The notes under the pieces are model-generated. The model did no database searches. It saw only the letters and a program-made list of their open reading frames with translations, and was not told the origin of the DNA. Of a stretch of DNA of 64,000 bases, positions 55,596 to 64,000 are shown piece after piece; position 1 is the stretch's first letter; the number at the start of each line of letters is the position of its first letter. Both the position numbers and the translations under genes were made by a program. The stretch is from Hyphomicrobiales bacterium (GTDB lineage Bacteria; Pseudomonadota; Alphaproteobacteria; Rhizobiales; Rhizobiaceae), in contig UCMT01000006.1 of the NCBI GenBank assembly GCA_900473795.1, positions 1 to 64,000 of the forward strand. The letters run 5' to 3'.

Positions 55596-57698
55596 ATGCT
55601 GAAACAGTCAAGCCCGCTGACCAAACCGCTATCTTCCCTCGAAAACTACATCAAATCCATCGGGCGAAACTATTCCAATGCCGTCGTGGTCATGGGTTTT
55701 CTCATCGGGGCCACATATCTGACGGTTATGATCGCCCTTGATCGCCATGCGCTCCAGCAGGACATCAGCTCCCTGACCAGTAGCCAGTTCATCCGTTTCC
55801 AGCAGCTCGCCAACCAGACGCGAGCGCTGATGCGAGCCTCCGCCGATGCAAACTTGCCGGAATACATTATCGCGCCCATGGTCGACGACATCCGTGATGC
55901 CGTCACTGACATCCGAACCATGAGCGATCAGCTGGAGGGACTGCATCGCCGCATCGGCCAGAATCTCTTGGAGAAATTCAACCCCCGCGACGGGACTTCC
56001 GAACTGTTGCGCGTCGACCTCAACCGGCGCCTCGAAGACTTCCTCCGGCGTGCCGGGAGGGTGGCTGCCGCCACCAACAAGGAGCGTCGGCAACGCTACA
56101 CCTTCTGGGGGCCGATCGACTTTGCCGTCTCGTCGGAGGGCACCCTGACCCGTCAGTTCAGCGACCTCATCAACCGCACCCACGATCGCAGCAACATCAG
56201 CATCGACAACGCAAAGATGATCAGCACGTCTCTTCTTGCGTTGATCGCGGCCACTCTCGGACTGGCCAGCGCTTTCCTGTTCAGTCCCCTGCTGAAGAAG
56301 TTGCGGAACGAGCATCGGCGGACGATGGACTTTGAATTTCAGCTGAAGCAACTTGCCCATAACGACTCGCTTACAGGAATCCACAACCGATCTGCCTTTA
56401 GCGAGGCACTCGGCAATCTGTTCACTGAGCTGAGACGAAGCGGCGCCGGTTTTTCCGTGCTGCTCGTCGACCTCGACCGCTTCAAGAGCATCAATGACGG
56501 CTTCGGACATCCAGCCGGCGACGCGGTGTTGCGTCACGTTGCAGTCGCGCTCGAGCGGGTCTTCCGGTCCGACGACTTTGTCGCGCGGCTGGGCGGCGAC
56601 GAGTTCGCGGTACTGTTGCCCGGAATCGTTGATGAAGCCACCCTTGCAAACATTGCAAATCGCGCTGTGGCGACGGTTGCTGCAGATTTTCTTTTCGAGG
56701 GCCGCACCTTGCGGGTCTCGGCCAGTATCGGGGGGGCTGTCGTCCCCAATCACGCAACGGACGAGCCGGGGCTGATGCGGGTCGCGGACCTTGCGCTCTA
56801 CACGGCCAAAAGTGCGCGCAACACAGCCGTCATATTCGACGAAGCAGCGCTGGCGCGGCGACTGGAGGAAAACCAGTTATCCCTCGCCCTTGTCGTCGCA
56901 GTCGATCGCAACGAGTTCGTCGTGCACTATCAGCCGAAGGTCGATCTGCTGACTGGAGAGCATCTGGGTTTCGAGGCGCTCGTGCGCTGGCATCATCCCA
57001 GCCTTGGCCTGCTGGCCCCGGGACGTTTCCTGCCGTTGATGGAAGGGCCGCATCTCATCCGCGGCATGACCCGGTCGGTGGCGTCCATCGTCGGACGTGA
57101 TCTGCGGGCCTGGAAAGACGCCGGGCTTATCCCCGGACCGATTGCGATCAACCTGCCCGAGGCGCTTCTGGTCGGCGAGGACGGCTACGAGATGCTCGCC
57201 CAGGTCATCCGGGAACACGGCCTCGACTGGCATGATTTCGCGGTAGAAGTGACGGAAGATGTCTTCCTCAACCGCCATGCCGATCATATCCTTGAGACGG
57301 TAACGCGCTTTCGCGAGCATGGCCTTTCCGTCTCCCTCGACGACTTTGGAACCGGTTTTGCTTCGCTGGTGCACCTGCGTGACTTTCCCTTCGACGAACT
57401 GAAGATCGATCGCAGCTTCGTTGCCGACATAGGGACCGACATGCGCTCGGAGCAGATTGTTCGCGCCATGGTCGATCTGTCGCGCAATCTTGGAAAGCGG
57501 TGCGTCGCAGAAGGCATCGAGACCGACATGCAGCGGCGCTTCCTGGTGAACGCCGGTTGTGAGATCGGTCAGGGTTATTTCTTTGCCAAGCCGCAGCCCG
57601 CTGACGTGGCGCGTCAACGCCTGCTGAAGCCGCTCGTTTTTTCAGATCCATCGGCGAGGGTTGCCGCCGGACAGCGCGTCGGCCGAAGCGCCGGGTAG
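55596..57698 (+). CDS. Membrane GGDEF-EAL protein with periplasmic sensor region
   Basis: A 700-residue c-di-GMP turnover protein. Helices at about 31-50 and 207-230 enclose a periplasmic region of about 155 residues. The GGDEF domain has an intact GGDEF (333-337) and an RxxD I-site (RSDD) five residues before it. The EAL domain has EAL at 460-462 (GFEALVRWHHP), EVTED, DDFGTGFASL, LKIDRSF, AEGIET and GQGYFFAKP, so all catalytic positions appear present. It could make or break c-di-GMP depending on signal. A binding-protein gene follows after about 60 bases, a likely ligand-sensing partner. Confidence 0.93.
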   Translation: MLKQSSPLTKPLSSLENYIKSIGRNYSNAVVVMGFLIGATYLTVMIALDRHALQQDISSLTSSQFIRFQQLANQTRALMRASADANLPEYIIAPMVDDIRDAVTDIRTMSDQLEGLHRRIGQNLLEKFNPRDGTSELLRVDLNRRLEDFLRRAGRVAAATNKERRQRYTFWGPIDFAVSSEGTLTRQFSDLINRTHDRSNISIDNAKMISTSLLALIAATLGLASAFLFSPLLKKLRNEHRRTMDFEFQLKQLAHNDSLTGIHNRSAFSEALGNLFTELRRSGAGFSVLLVDLDRFKSINDGFGHPAGDAVLRHVAVALERVFRSDDFVARLGGDEFAVLLPGIVDEATLANIANRAVATVAADFLFEGRTLRVSASIGGAVVPNHATDEPGLMRVADLALYTAKSARNTAVIFDEAALARRLEENQLSLALVVAVDRNEFVVHYQPKVDLLTGEHLGFEALVRWHHPSLGLLAPGRFLPLMEGPHLIRGMTRSVASIVGRDLRAWKDAGLIPGPIAINLPEALLVGEDGYEMLAQVIREHGLDWHDFAVEVTEDVFLNRHADHILETVTRFREHGLSVSLDDFGTGFASLVHLRDFPFDELKIDRSFVADIGTDMRSEQIVRAMVDLSRNLGKRCVAEGIETDMQRRFLVNAGCEIGQGYFFAKPQPADVARQRLLKPLVFSDPSARVAAGQRVGRSAG

Positions 57699-57761
57699 GC
57701 GACCGGTGCACCGTATGATCCTCGCACAGTTGATGGTTTCTCATTTCAAAGGAAGGCAGTG

Positions 57762-59018
57762 ATGAAGAACAAGTCAAGGCGGTTTTGTTTCGCGGTGACC
57801 GTTGCGCTTGCGAGTTTGTGTCAGGGACAGCCAGTGGCCGCAGAAGAGGGAATGGCGGTCGACGTCGTCCACTATTGGGTATCAAAAAGTGAATCTGCGG
57901 CGCTGGACGTCTTTCGAAAGGCATGGGTCGCCGCTGGCAACCAGTGGGCCGATATGCCGGCCAGGAACAAGGTAGAGGTGCAGAGGACCGTCAGCGAGCG
58001 TGTTGCCAACGGCTACGCACCGGCTGTCATGCAATGGAATGCCAATGAGGGCTCGCGCGAGTTGCCCGAAATGGGAATTGTCCTGGACATTGATCAGGTG
58101 GCCCGAGAGGACAACTGGCGCGATTTCCTGCCCGCAACTGTGCTTGACCGTATCACCTATAACGGCAAGGTCTATTTTGCACCGACCAATATCCACGCCG
58201 AGAACTGGCTCTGGACAAGTGAAGCCGTCTTCCGCGACCTGGACCTGGCGACGCCGCACACCTGGGACGGCATCTTCGCCGCTGCAGAGAAGATCAAGGC
58301 GAGTGGCCGGCTGCCTGTTGCCGTGGGCGGGGGTAGCTGGGAGATATCGCTGATTTTCAACAACATCATGTATGAGAAGGTCGGGTCTGAGGGATATGCC
58401 CGTGTCATCAGCGGCGATCCGACGATGGTCAACGATCCGCGGATGATCGAGGCGCTCGAGGTGCTGCGCCGCGTATCGCGCTATGCCGAGCCTGCCGCAG
58501 CCCGAAAGACCAAGACCTGGGCGGATGCCACGACTGCGGTCGGGAGTGGCGCGGCGGGGATGCAGTTCATGGGAGATTGGGCCAAGGGCGAGCTGGCAGC
58601 GCATGGCTATACCGTCGACAAGGACTTCGGTTGCAGCTTGGTGCCCGGCACTGCCATCGCCTACTTCATGGTCATTGATGCCTTTGCCTTTCCGCTGACA
58701 AGCCGCGAGGAAGCAGCCGAAGGCCAGAAGGCTTTCGCCCGCATGGTGCTCGATCGCGACAATCAGGTGGCTTTCAGCCGCATCAAGGGCTCGCTCCCGG
58801 TGCGCACCGACGTCGATCCAAGCGGGCTCGACCGCTGCGGACGCCTTGGTCTCCAGATGATTGCCGAAAAGAAAGGCCAGGTTAGTGCCCAGTCGATGGC
58901 CATGCCGACGCAGATGTCGGACGGCTGGATCGATGTCCTGGCCGATTTCTTCAACGACCAGACCATCACGCCTGCGACAGCGCAACGGCGCCTGCATGAT
59001 GTCGTCATGCAGCGTTGA
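57762..59018 (+). CDS. Orphan ABC-type solute-binding protein (SBP family 1), possible sensor partner
   Basis: A 418-residue periplasmic protein. The signal peptide (about 1-27, ending PVAAEE) precedes VVHYWVSKSESAALDVFRKAW and later GAAGMQFMGDWAKGEL, typical of sugar-type family 1 binding proteins. ATG 57762 has GGAAGG 5 bases upstream; a GTG at 57759 is possible. No permease or ATPase genes are adjacent. Its place directly after the membrane GGDEF-EAL gene suggests it docks on that protein's periplasmic part, as NspS does on MbaA in Vibrio (analogy). Confidence 0.88.
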   Translation: MKNKSRRFCFAVTVALASLCQGQPVAAEEGMAVDVVHYWVSKSESAALDVFRKAWVAAGNQWADMPARNKVEVQRTVSERVANGYAPAVMQWNANEGSRELPEMGIVLDIDQVAREDNWRDFLPATVLDRITYNGKVYFAPTNIHAENWLWTSEAVFRDLDLATPHTWDGIFAAAEKIKASGRLPVAVGGGSWEISLIFNNIMYEKVGSEGYARVISGDPTMVNDPRMIEALEVLRRVSRYAEPAAARKTKTWADATTAVGSGAAGMQFMGDWAKGELAAHGYTVDKDFGCSLVPGTAIAYFMVIDAFAFPLTSREEAAEGQKAFARMVLDRDNQVAFSRIKGSLPVRTDVDPSGLDRCGRLGLQMIAEKKGQVSAQSMAMPTQMSDGWIDVLADFFNDQTITPATAQRRLHDVVMQR

Positions 59019-59178
59019 GATCAGCGGAGTCCAGATAACGCACGCTTTATACCAACTCCGCAGGAAATAGGCGGAACGGGATACATGTGACAGCTCGGTG
59101 GATTGAAGCTTGCCATTTGGCGCGGCAATCTGAGGCGGTCAATGCGACGGCCATGAAGGCCATTTGCTGAAGCAATAC

Positions 59179-59210
59179 CCGCCCATCGATCATGTCACCG
59201 CGATGGGCGG
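59179..59210 (+). terminator. Probable terminator after the binding-protein gene
   Basis: A perfect 10-bp stem (59179-59188 with 59201-59210) has a 12-base loop, followed on the plus strand by TTACTTCTTT. It lies 160 bases after the stop of the plus-strand gene and 84 bases before the convergent AraC-type gene end. Confidence 0.6.
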
Positions 59211-59294
59211 TTACTTCTTTCGCCGCCCCTTGCCGCAATCAGGATAGCGCGCGACCAAGTGTGGTGAGCGTGCCGGCACACCGATCCCAAGCCC

Positions 59295-60299
59295 CTATTT
59301 TCTCGTACGGCGTTGCCTGGTCTCGCTCCAGCCCATTCTGGCTGTCTCCGATGGCGTTTCCCCGAAAGCTTGATGATAGGCGGCCGCAAATCGACCCAGA
59401 TGGGAAAAACCCCAGTCTCGCGCAATCTCGGCAACAGACAGGGAATTGCCATCATTGGCGAGGGCCTTGCGAACCCCCTCGAGGCGGATCGTCCGCAAAT
59501 AGTTCAAGGGCGTGGTATCTTTGAATTGCTGAAAGGACGCCTGCAATGCCCGCACGCTGGTGCCAGCCTCGCGCGCAATATCCGCGACGGTGATCGAGCG
59601 CGATACGTTGGCGTACATGTATTCTATCGCTCTTTTCAATCGCCGAGGAACGGCAGGAGAAACCGGGCGAGTCAGTCGAGGCCAATAGTTGTTGGGAACC
59701 ACCTCCAAGAGCACGATCATCATCGCCTGGAAGAGGCGCTCGATGGCGATTGGCGAGAGGTGATCGGCATCATCGATGTCGACACAATTCCAGACAAGGT
59801 TTCCAAGCGCCACCAACCGCGAGCCTTTTACGGTTGACAGATCAATGGTGCCGGAGAATTCGATATTGTCGGTAACAGGCCCGTCGAGCAGTTCACTCAG
59901 TTGCTGGGTCATCGCCGATTTCTCGAAGGCCATGCCGATATGGCTGCGGTCTTCGTGGAGCACCAGCTTTTCAAAGTGGGACATGTCGCCCAAAAAGCCA
60001 GTCTTCGGCGTCGAGACGATGCGGCTGCGCCCGACATCAATCTCCATGGCGCCCGAGGTTGGAAGGTAAAGGACATAGGCGTCTGGCGCACTGCCGAGCG
60101 ACACTTTCATGCCGGAATGGCACTTTCCGTTCCACACGCTATAGCGGCCGATGGTGTAATGCCGGTCTTCGACGGAAATTCGTTGGCGCGGTCTGAGAGG
60201 CTCTACATTGGCAGGGGACAACGTCCTCGCGTAGTGCTCGGACATCTCGTCAGCATCGGCTTCCACGATGCGGAAGACGGAGTGAGTAACGTACCTCAT
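59295..60299 (-). CDS. AraC-family transcriptional regulator
   Basis: A 334-residue regulator. An N-terminal ligand-type domain (AraC_binding_2-like; IGRYSVWNGKCHSGMKVSLG) is followed by a C-terminal double helix-turn-helix at about 225-325 (ITVADIAREAGTSVRALQASFQQ and the second DWGFSHLGRFAAAYHQAFGETPSE, each part of the AraC signature). It is convergent with the GGDEF-EAL operon and divergent from the Tad-like genes; its targets are not evident. Confidence 0.92.
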   Translation of the reverse strand: MRYVTHSVFRIVEADADEMSEHYARTLSPANVEPLRPRQRISVEDRHYTIGRYSVWNGKCHSGMKVSLGSAPDAYVLYLPTSGAMEIDVGRSRIVSTPKTGFLGDMSHFEKLVLHEDRSHIGMAFEKSAMTQQLSELLDGPVTDNIEFSGTIDLSTVKGSRLVALGNLVWNCVDIDDADHLSPIAIERLFQAMMIVLLEVVPNNYWPRLTRPVSPAVPRRLKRAIEYMYANVSRSITVADIAREAGTSVRALQASFQQFKDTTPLNYLRTIRLEGVRKALANDGNSLSVAEIARDWGFSHLGRFAAAYHQAFGETPSETARMGWSETRQRRTRK

Positions 60300-60790
60300 C
60301 AGGGCTCCAAAAAAGAACGAGCCCCTTGGAACTCGAGCGATAAGTTGCCTAAACCGAACCCGCAGGACGGCCAGCTTTCAATTATCATATAAATAAGTTG
60401 GAATTAATATAGGACCGCGGTCACGGTTGCAGCCTATTTGCGCAGGTTATAGCCATTATAAGCGAAAATCATAGCCGTAGGACCGGTCGGGTGAAGACGC
60501 AGGTTTCTTTCGCGTCCGTTGGATCAGGGCGGCAGTTGCAGGGACGCTTGTTTGTCGCCATGTGATAACCTCCCGGCCCCTTTAATTGATGAGCCGGCTC
60601 AGAGCCGCACGCGGGGAAAGCAGTCCATTCTTTGGCCGAAAGCGCAAACGCGAAAAGCTTTAGGCCATTTTTCGGCGTGGTCCGGATAGCGCTGCGCTAT
60701 CTGGCCAGCATGAGCGTATCATCGTTGACTAATGGATAAGCTTCGTCGTGGATCATCGGCCTTCAACAAGCTGAAAAGGTCCCCTGCTGA
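60300..60790. other. Divergent intergenic region, AraC-type gene and Tad-like genes
   Basis: No gene is supported. The part near 60377-60415 is AT-rich and probably holds the minus-strand promoter. A palindrome at 60685-60701 precedes the Tad-like genes. Confidence 0.5.
60685..60701. promoter_or_regulatory. Palindrome upstream of the Tad-like genes, candidate operator
   Basis: GATAGCGC-T-GCGCTATC is a perfect 8-bp dyad around a single base. It lies about 90 bases before the first Tad-like gene. It could be a regulator site or a small hairpin; no protein can be assigned. Confidence 0.4.
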
Positions 60791-62185
60791 ATGAATTCCC
60801 CTCTTGTCTCCGGTTGTAGCAGCCTCGCGTCACGGCTGAAGTCGATGATTATCGACAGGCGGGGCAATGTCGCTATCTCGGCTGCGATCTGCGCCGTGCC
60901 AATGATTCTCGCAGTGGGCGCAAGCCTGGACTACACGCGCGCATACAACGTTCAAAGCAAGATGCAGGCCGATCTCGATGCGGCCCTGGTCGCCGCCATC
61001 AAGCAGATCGACACCTACGACGAAAAAAAGCTCGAGCAAAAGGTCATCGATTGGTTCGAAGCCCAGGCGGACAAGAGCGATTCCAGCTACGATCTCACGA
61101 GCGTCACGATCGACCAGACGAACCACACCATCACGGCCACCGCCAAGGGAACCGTGCCGACCACGATCATGACGATTGCCAATATTCAATCGGTTCCGGT
61201 TGGCGTTACCAGCGCGATCAAGGGGCCGGCAACGTCCTATGTCGACGTTCATATCGTCATCGACAAGTCGGCCTCCATGCTCCTCGCCGCGACATCTGCG
61301 GACCAGGCGATGCTGCGCAGCGACGCCAATCTCAAATGTGAATTTGCCTGTCACAGCACCGCTGATCCGGTCAAGAAAAACACCACCGGCGCGACATTGT
61401 CACCGACCTATTACGACTATATCAAAGCGCTCGGTGTCAAACTCCGCTCGGACGTTGCGCTCGATGCAGTCGAGGAAGTGCTCGACATGGTCGACGAAGC
61501 CGACGAGGACCACAAGCGGATCAGGGTCAGCCTCTATAGCCTCGGCGACAACGTTTCAGAGGTCCTGGCACCGACCTATTCGACCAGCGCGGCTCGCAAG
61601 AAATTGTCCGATGACGCCAACGGCCTCACGAGCGCCAGCTCGAAAGAAGCCACGTATTTCGACACTTCGCTGACGACACTCGCCAGCAAGATCGGGACTG
61701 GCGGTGACGGTTCGTCAGCATCGAGCCCGATGAAACTCGTGCTTTTGCTGACGGATGGCGTGCAGTCGGAGCGAAACTGGGTCTTGCAAGACAAAAAGCT
61801 GACCACGCTTCGCAGTCCAACATCCCTTGGCAATCTTCGAAAAGTGGTCACACCATTGAATCCGGATTGGTGCAATTCGGTGCAGAAGAAAACCGCGACG
61901 ATTGCGGTTCTCTATACGGAATATCTGGCGATTCCGGCTGACTGGGGATACAACGCGACACTGGCACAAAATATGGCCGGCAGCCGCTGGGACTCCGTGT
62001 GGGGCGGCACCCTTCATAGCGGCGTCAGCGGCAGCATTAGTCGCCAGGACTATATCCCCATTGCCCTGCAAGACTGCGCCTCGTCGCCCGACCTCTTCAT
62101 TTCGGCCGCTTCCGAAGACGAAATTACCAAAGGTCTCTCCACGCTCTTCAACCAGTATCTGACCTCGGTGCGGCTGACACAATGA
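60791..62185 (+). CDS. TadG-like protein with von Willebrand A domain
   Basis: A 464-residue protein. The N-terminal Tad_G-type segment (RRGNVAISAAICAVPMILAV at about 23-42, then a helix with DYTRAYNVQ) anchors it in the inner membrane or pilus apparatus. From about residue 153 a VWA domain follows with the metal-site motif DKSAS and later LLLTDGVQS. It overlaps the following TadE-like gene by 4 bases. Tad systems build Flp pili, but no secretion ATPase, prepilin peptidase or flp pilin gene is in the window. Confidence 0.88.
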   Translation: MNSPLVSGCSSLASRLKSMIIDRRGNVAISAAICAVPMILAVGASLDYTRAYNVQSKMQADLDAALVAAIKQIDTYDEKKLEQKVIDWFEAQADKSDSSYDLTSVTIDQTNHTITATAKGTVPTTIMTIANIQSVPVGVTSAIKGPATSYVDVHIVIDKSASMLLAATSADQAMLRSDANLKCEFACHSTADPVKKNTTGATLSPTYYDYIKALGVKLRSDVALDAVEEVLDMVDEADEDHKRIRVSLYSLGDNVSEVLAPTYSTSAARKKLSDDANGLTSASSKEATYFDTSLTTLASKIGTGGDGSSASSPMKLVLLLTDGVQSERNWVLQDKKLTTLRSPTSLGNLRKVVTPLNPDWCNSVQKKTATIAVLYTEYLAIPADWGYNATLAQNMAGSRWDSVWGGTLHSGVSGSISRQDYIPIALQDCASSPDLFISAASEDEITKGLSTLFNQYLTSVRLTQ

Positions 62186-62709
62186 CGCGCCATTTCCGGA
62201 AACCCTTGTCGCACCTTGTCCGCGATAGAAGCGGCGCGGCGGCCATTGAGTTCGCGATCCTGTCGCTTCCCCTTTTTATGCTTGTCTTCGGCATTCTCGA
62301 GCTCGCGGCAATGTTCTTCGTCGATACCGCTCTTGATGCGGCTTTGCACAAGACCGCGCGGCTCATCAGGACCGGCCAGGCGGCCGAGAAAAACACATCG
62401 CTTGCGGACTTCAAGGCAGCCATCTGCGAGGACATGGTCTATCTCCTCAGTTGCGAGAGCAACCTGCTCGTCGTGGCAAACGTGGTCAGTAACGTCTCGA
62501 CGGCAGCTGCCATGATGCCTGCCGATTCCGACGGCAACGTCACGATCACCGAGAGTTTCGACATCGGTTATGGCAGCGACTATATTCTCGTGCAGGCATT
62601 TTTGCCCTGGTCGCCGGTGGTGCCGCTCTATTCGCTCTCCAGCCAGAAATTCGTCGACGGCAGCTACGTGCTTGGTGCTGCCGTGCTGTTTCGCAACGAG
62701 CCCTTCTGA
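62182..62709 (+). CDS. TadE-like minor pilin
   Basis: A 175-residue protein with the TadE pseudopilin N-terminus RDRSGAAAIEFAILSLPLFML: a short basic leader, Glu at position +5-like location and a hydrophobic helix. The remainder is extracytoplasmic with two Cys (about 90 and 98, CEDMVYLLSC). Start ATG 62182 overlaps the previous stop. Confidence 0.88.
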   Translation: MTRHFRKPLSHLVRDRSGAAAIEFAILSLPLFMLVFGILELAAMFFVDTALDAALHKTARLIRTGQAAEKNTSLADFKAAICEDMVYLLSCESNLLVVANVVSNVSTAAAMMPADSDGNVTITESFDIGYGSDYILVQAFLPWSPVVPLYSLSSQKFVDGSYVLGAAVLFRNEPF

Positions 62710-62718
62710 GGAGCGCCG

Positions 62719-63294
62719 ATGATAAAACGTCCAGAAAGTGGTCTCACATCATGGCTGCCGCAACGGCTCTGGTGGGATCGGACCGGGGCATCTGCCGTGG
62801 AGTTCGCCTTGCTGCTTCCGCTTCTCCTCATTCTCCTTGCCGGATTGGCCGACCTCGGCCACGGATTGGCGGTTCGCAGGAAAGTGACCCAGATGGCCTC
62901 CACCTCGGGCGAAATGATTTCGATGCAGACGGCTTGGGTCAGTTCGGACGTGTCCAGCATTCTTTCCGGTGTCAGCTCGATCCTGCAACCTTACGACCTC
63001 GACAACCTCACCATCCTGCTCTGCGTTGTCGACATAGACAAGAAGGGTAAAGCGACGGTCGCCTGGTCGGCGGCCTATGGCACGACTGCTCTTTCGGCGG
63101 GACAGGCCTCACCGACGGATATTCCGGAGGATCTGCAAGAGGAAGATGTGCAGATGATCGTGACGCGCGTGCAATACAAGCTGAATACGATCCTGTCGGG
63201 ACTGTTTGAGAGCTTCACCGGCGATGGCGCTTATGAGTACGAGCAGTATTTTCTCACCCGGCCGCGCAACGGTGACACGATCACCTACAGTTAG
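62719..63294 (+). CDS. TadE/TadF-like minor pilin
   Basis: A 191-residue protein with a second TadE-like N-terminus (DRTGASAVEFALLLPLLLIL) and an extracytoplasmic C-terminal part. GAGGAG lies just before ATG 62719; the gene follows the TadE-like gene after 9 bases. The three genes form one operon. Confidence 0.87.
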   Translation: MIKRPESGLTSWLPQRLWWDRTGASAVEFALLLPLLLILLAGLADLGHGLAVRRKVTQMASTSGEMISMQTAWVSSDVSSILSGVSSILQPYDLDNLTILLCVVDIDKKGKATVAWSAAYGTTALSAGQASPTDIPEDLQEEDVQMIVTRVQYKLNTILSGLFESFTGDGAYEYEQYFLTRPRNGDTITYS

Positions 63295-63655
63295 CAAGCG
63301 CTCGCATAACACGAAAAATTCCCGCATCAGTGCGGATGAAAGCGGCTTCGGTTACTCGATCATGCCGTGCCCTTTCCGCGCCGTGCTGCTCGTACGACCG
63401 CCAGGACTGGACGACGCTTGAAGTGCTTCCACCGCACTCCTTGGCCACAGGCACGCGTTGATACGGGGAGGGGTTATCGCCGCAAAGATAGTGAAGGTGA
63501 CTGGCCGAAACGAAGCTTATACTCGACGGCGAACCTCCCCATATGTTCTGGAACAGCTGAAACGTCAGCAAGCATCACAAATCTGGAGCAATAGCCGCGG
63601 AGGACGGATCGACCCGTCCGCGCTCATGATGGGCGCCGCCGCCCTGTCCCAAGCA
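63295..63655. other. Gene-free convergent stretch
   Basis: No supported gene. A bulged stem of about 8 bp near 63597-63625 lies just past the stop of the minus-strand regulator and may act in its termination; no T-run. Confidence 0.4.
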
Positions 63656-64000
63656 TCATTTGCGTGCCGCATAGCCGGTTCGATTGATGCCGTGGCGCTG
63701 CAGTTTGTCGTAAAACGTCTTTCGTGGAATGCCGAGCGCTTCAATTGTCCGGCGCACATCGCCCTCATTGGCGGCCAGCGCTTCGCGAATGATTTCCGCT
63801 TCGTACTGCTCCAGCTTTTCCGGAAGCGTGGCTGAGGGCGACGGCACAGAGATCGCCTTCTCGCCACCACCTTCAAGGCCGAGTACCACTCTTTCGGCGA
63901 AATGGGAAAGCTCGCGAACATTTCCCGGCCAGGTGTGCGACGAGAGGTGGTGTCGCACGCTCTGTGAAAGGGCAGGCACGTCCCGATGAAAACGGGCCGC
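63656..64000 (-). CDS. Sigma-54-dependent regulator, DctD type, C-terminal part only
   Basis: The frame is open to the window edge; 114 residues of the C-terminus are visible. [19 protein letters not shown] is the end of the AAA+ sigma-54 activator domain, and the last 45 residues ([20 protein letters not shown], then [19 protein letters not shown]) are a Fis-type helix-turn-helix very like that of DctD, the regulator of C4-dicarboxylate transport in rhizobia. The receiver and most of the ATPase domain lie beyond base 64000, so the exact identity is open. Confidence 0.88.
   Translation of the reverse strand, partial: AARFHRDVPALSQSVRHHLSSHTWPGNVRELSHFAERVVLGLEGGGEKAISVPSPSATLPEKLEQYEAEIIREALAANEGDVRRTIEALGIPRKTFYDKLQRHGINRTGYAARK

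Noticed and set aside
1-64000. Toxin-antitoxin, phage defence, CRISPR or mobile element
   Set aside because: No transposase, integrase, Cas, restriction or toxin motifs and no direct-repeat array were seen in any frame.

Overview
The window looks like the chromosome or a large secondary replicon of an alphaproteobacterium of the Rhizobiaceae (Rhizobium, Ensifer or Neorhizobium type). This is inferred from the rhizobial-type cellulose operon (bcsN-bcsA-bcsB-bcsZ-TPR gene), the DctD-like regulator at the right edge, the many ABC uptake systems, the high-GC codon use and the style of the ribosome binding sites. No rRNA, tRNA, CRISPR array, insertion sequence or phage gene was recognised.

Layout. 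1-6.4 kb: a type I secretion locus with a glycine-rich protein (5' end outside the window), a 664-residue repeat protein that is the likely cargo, an ABC exporter and a membrane fusion protein. 6.4-9.8 kb (minus): a large hybrid histidine kinase, back to back with a complete dipeptide/oligopeptide ABC importer operon (10.1-15.5 kb) that ends in an acetyltransferase. 16.4-18.3 kb: a membrane diguanylate cyclase. 18.6-24.4 kb: an unusual contiguous set of an amino-acid-type periplasmic binding protein, a hybrid kinase with two receivers, a single-domain receiver and a receiver-adenylate cyclase. 24.7-28.2 kb: a small hypothetical protein, a flavoprotein and an SsuD-type sulfonate monooxygenase. 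28.4-35.9 kb: alpha-2-macroglobulin plus penicillin-binding protein 1C. 36.0-44.9 kb: the cellulose operon. 44.9-45.9 kb: glutathione peroxidase and acylphosphatase. 46.2-49.8 kb (minus): eutB-eutC-permease for ethanolamine use without a microcompartment. 50.2-54.3 kb: a divergent ribose-type sugar ABC importer with an SDR-family dehydrogenase/epimerase. 55.6-59.0 kb: a GGDEF-EAL membrane protein followed by an orphan solute-binding protein. 59.3-60.3 kb (minus): an AraC-type regulator. 60.8-63.3 kb: three TadG/TadE-like genes. 63.7 kb to the edge (minus): the C-terminal part of a sigma-54 activator of the DctD type.

Common themes are envelope and surface biology (type I secretion, cellulose, Tad-like proteins, PBP1C with macroglobulin) and second-messenger signalling. 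There are two active-looking GGDEF proteins (one with EAL), a PilZ-bearing cellulose synthase that c-di-GMP could activate, and an adenylate cyclase. In two separate places a solute-binding protein without permease genes sits next to a second-messenger signalling protein. This suggests periplasmic ligand sensing rather than uptake, and it is the most interesting idea from this window.
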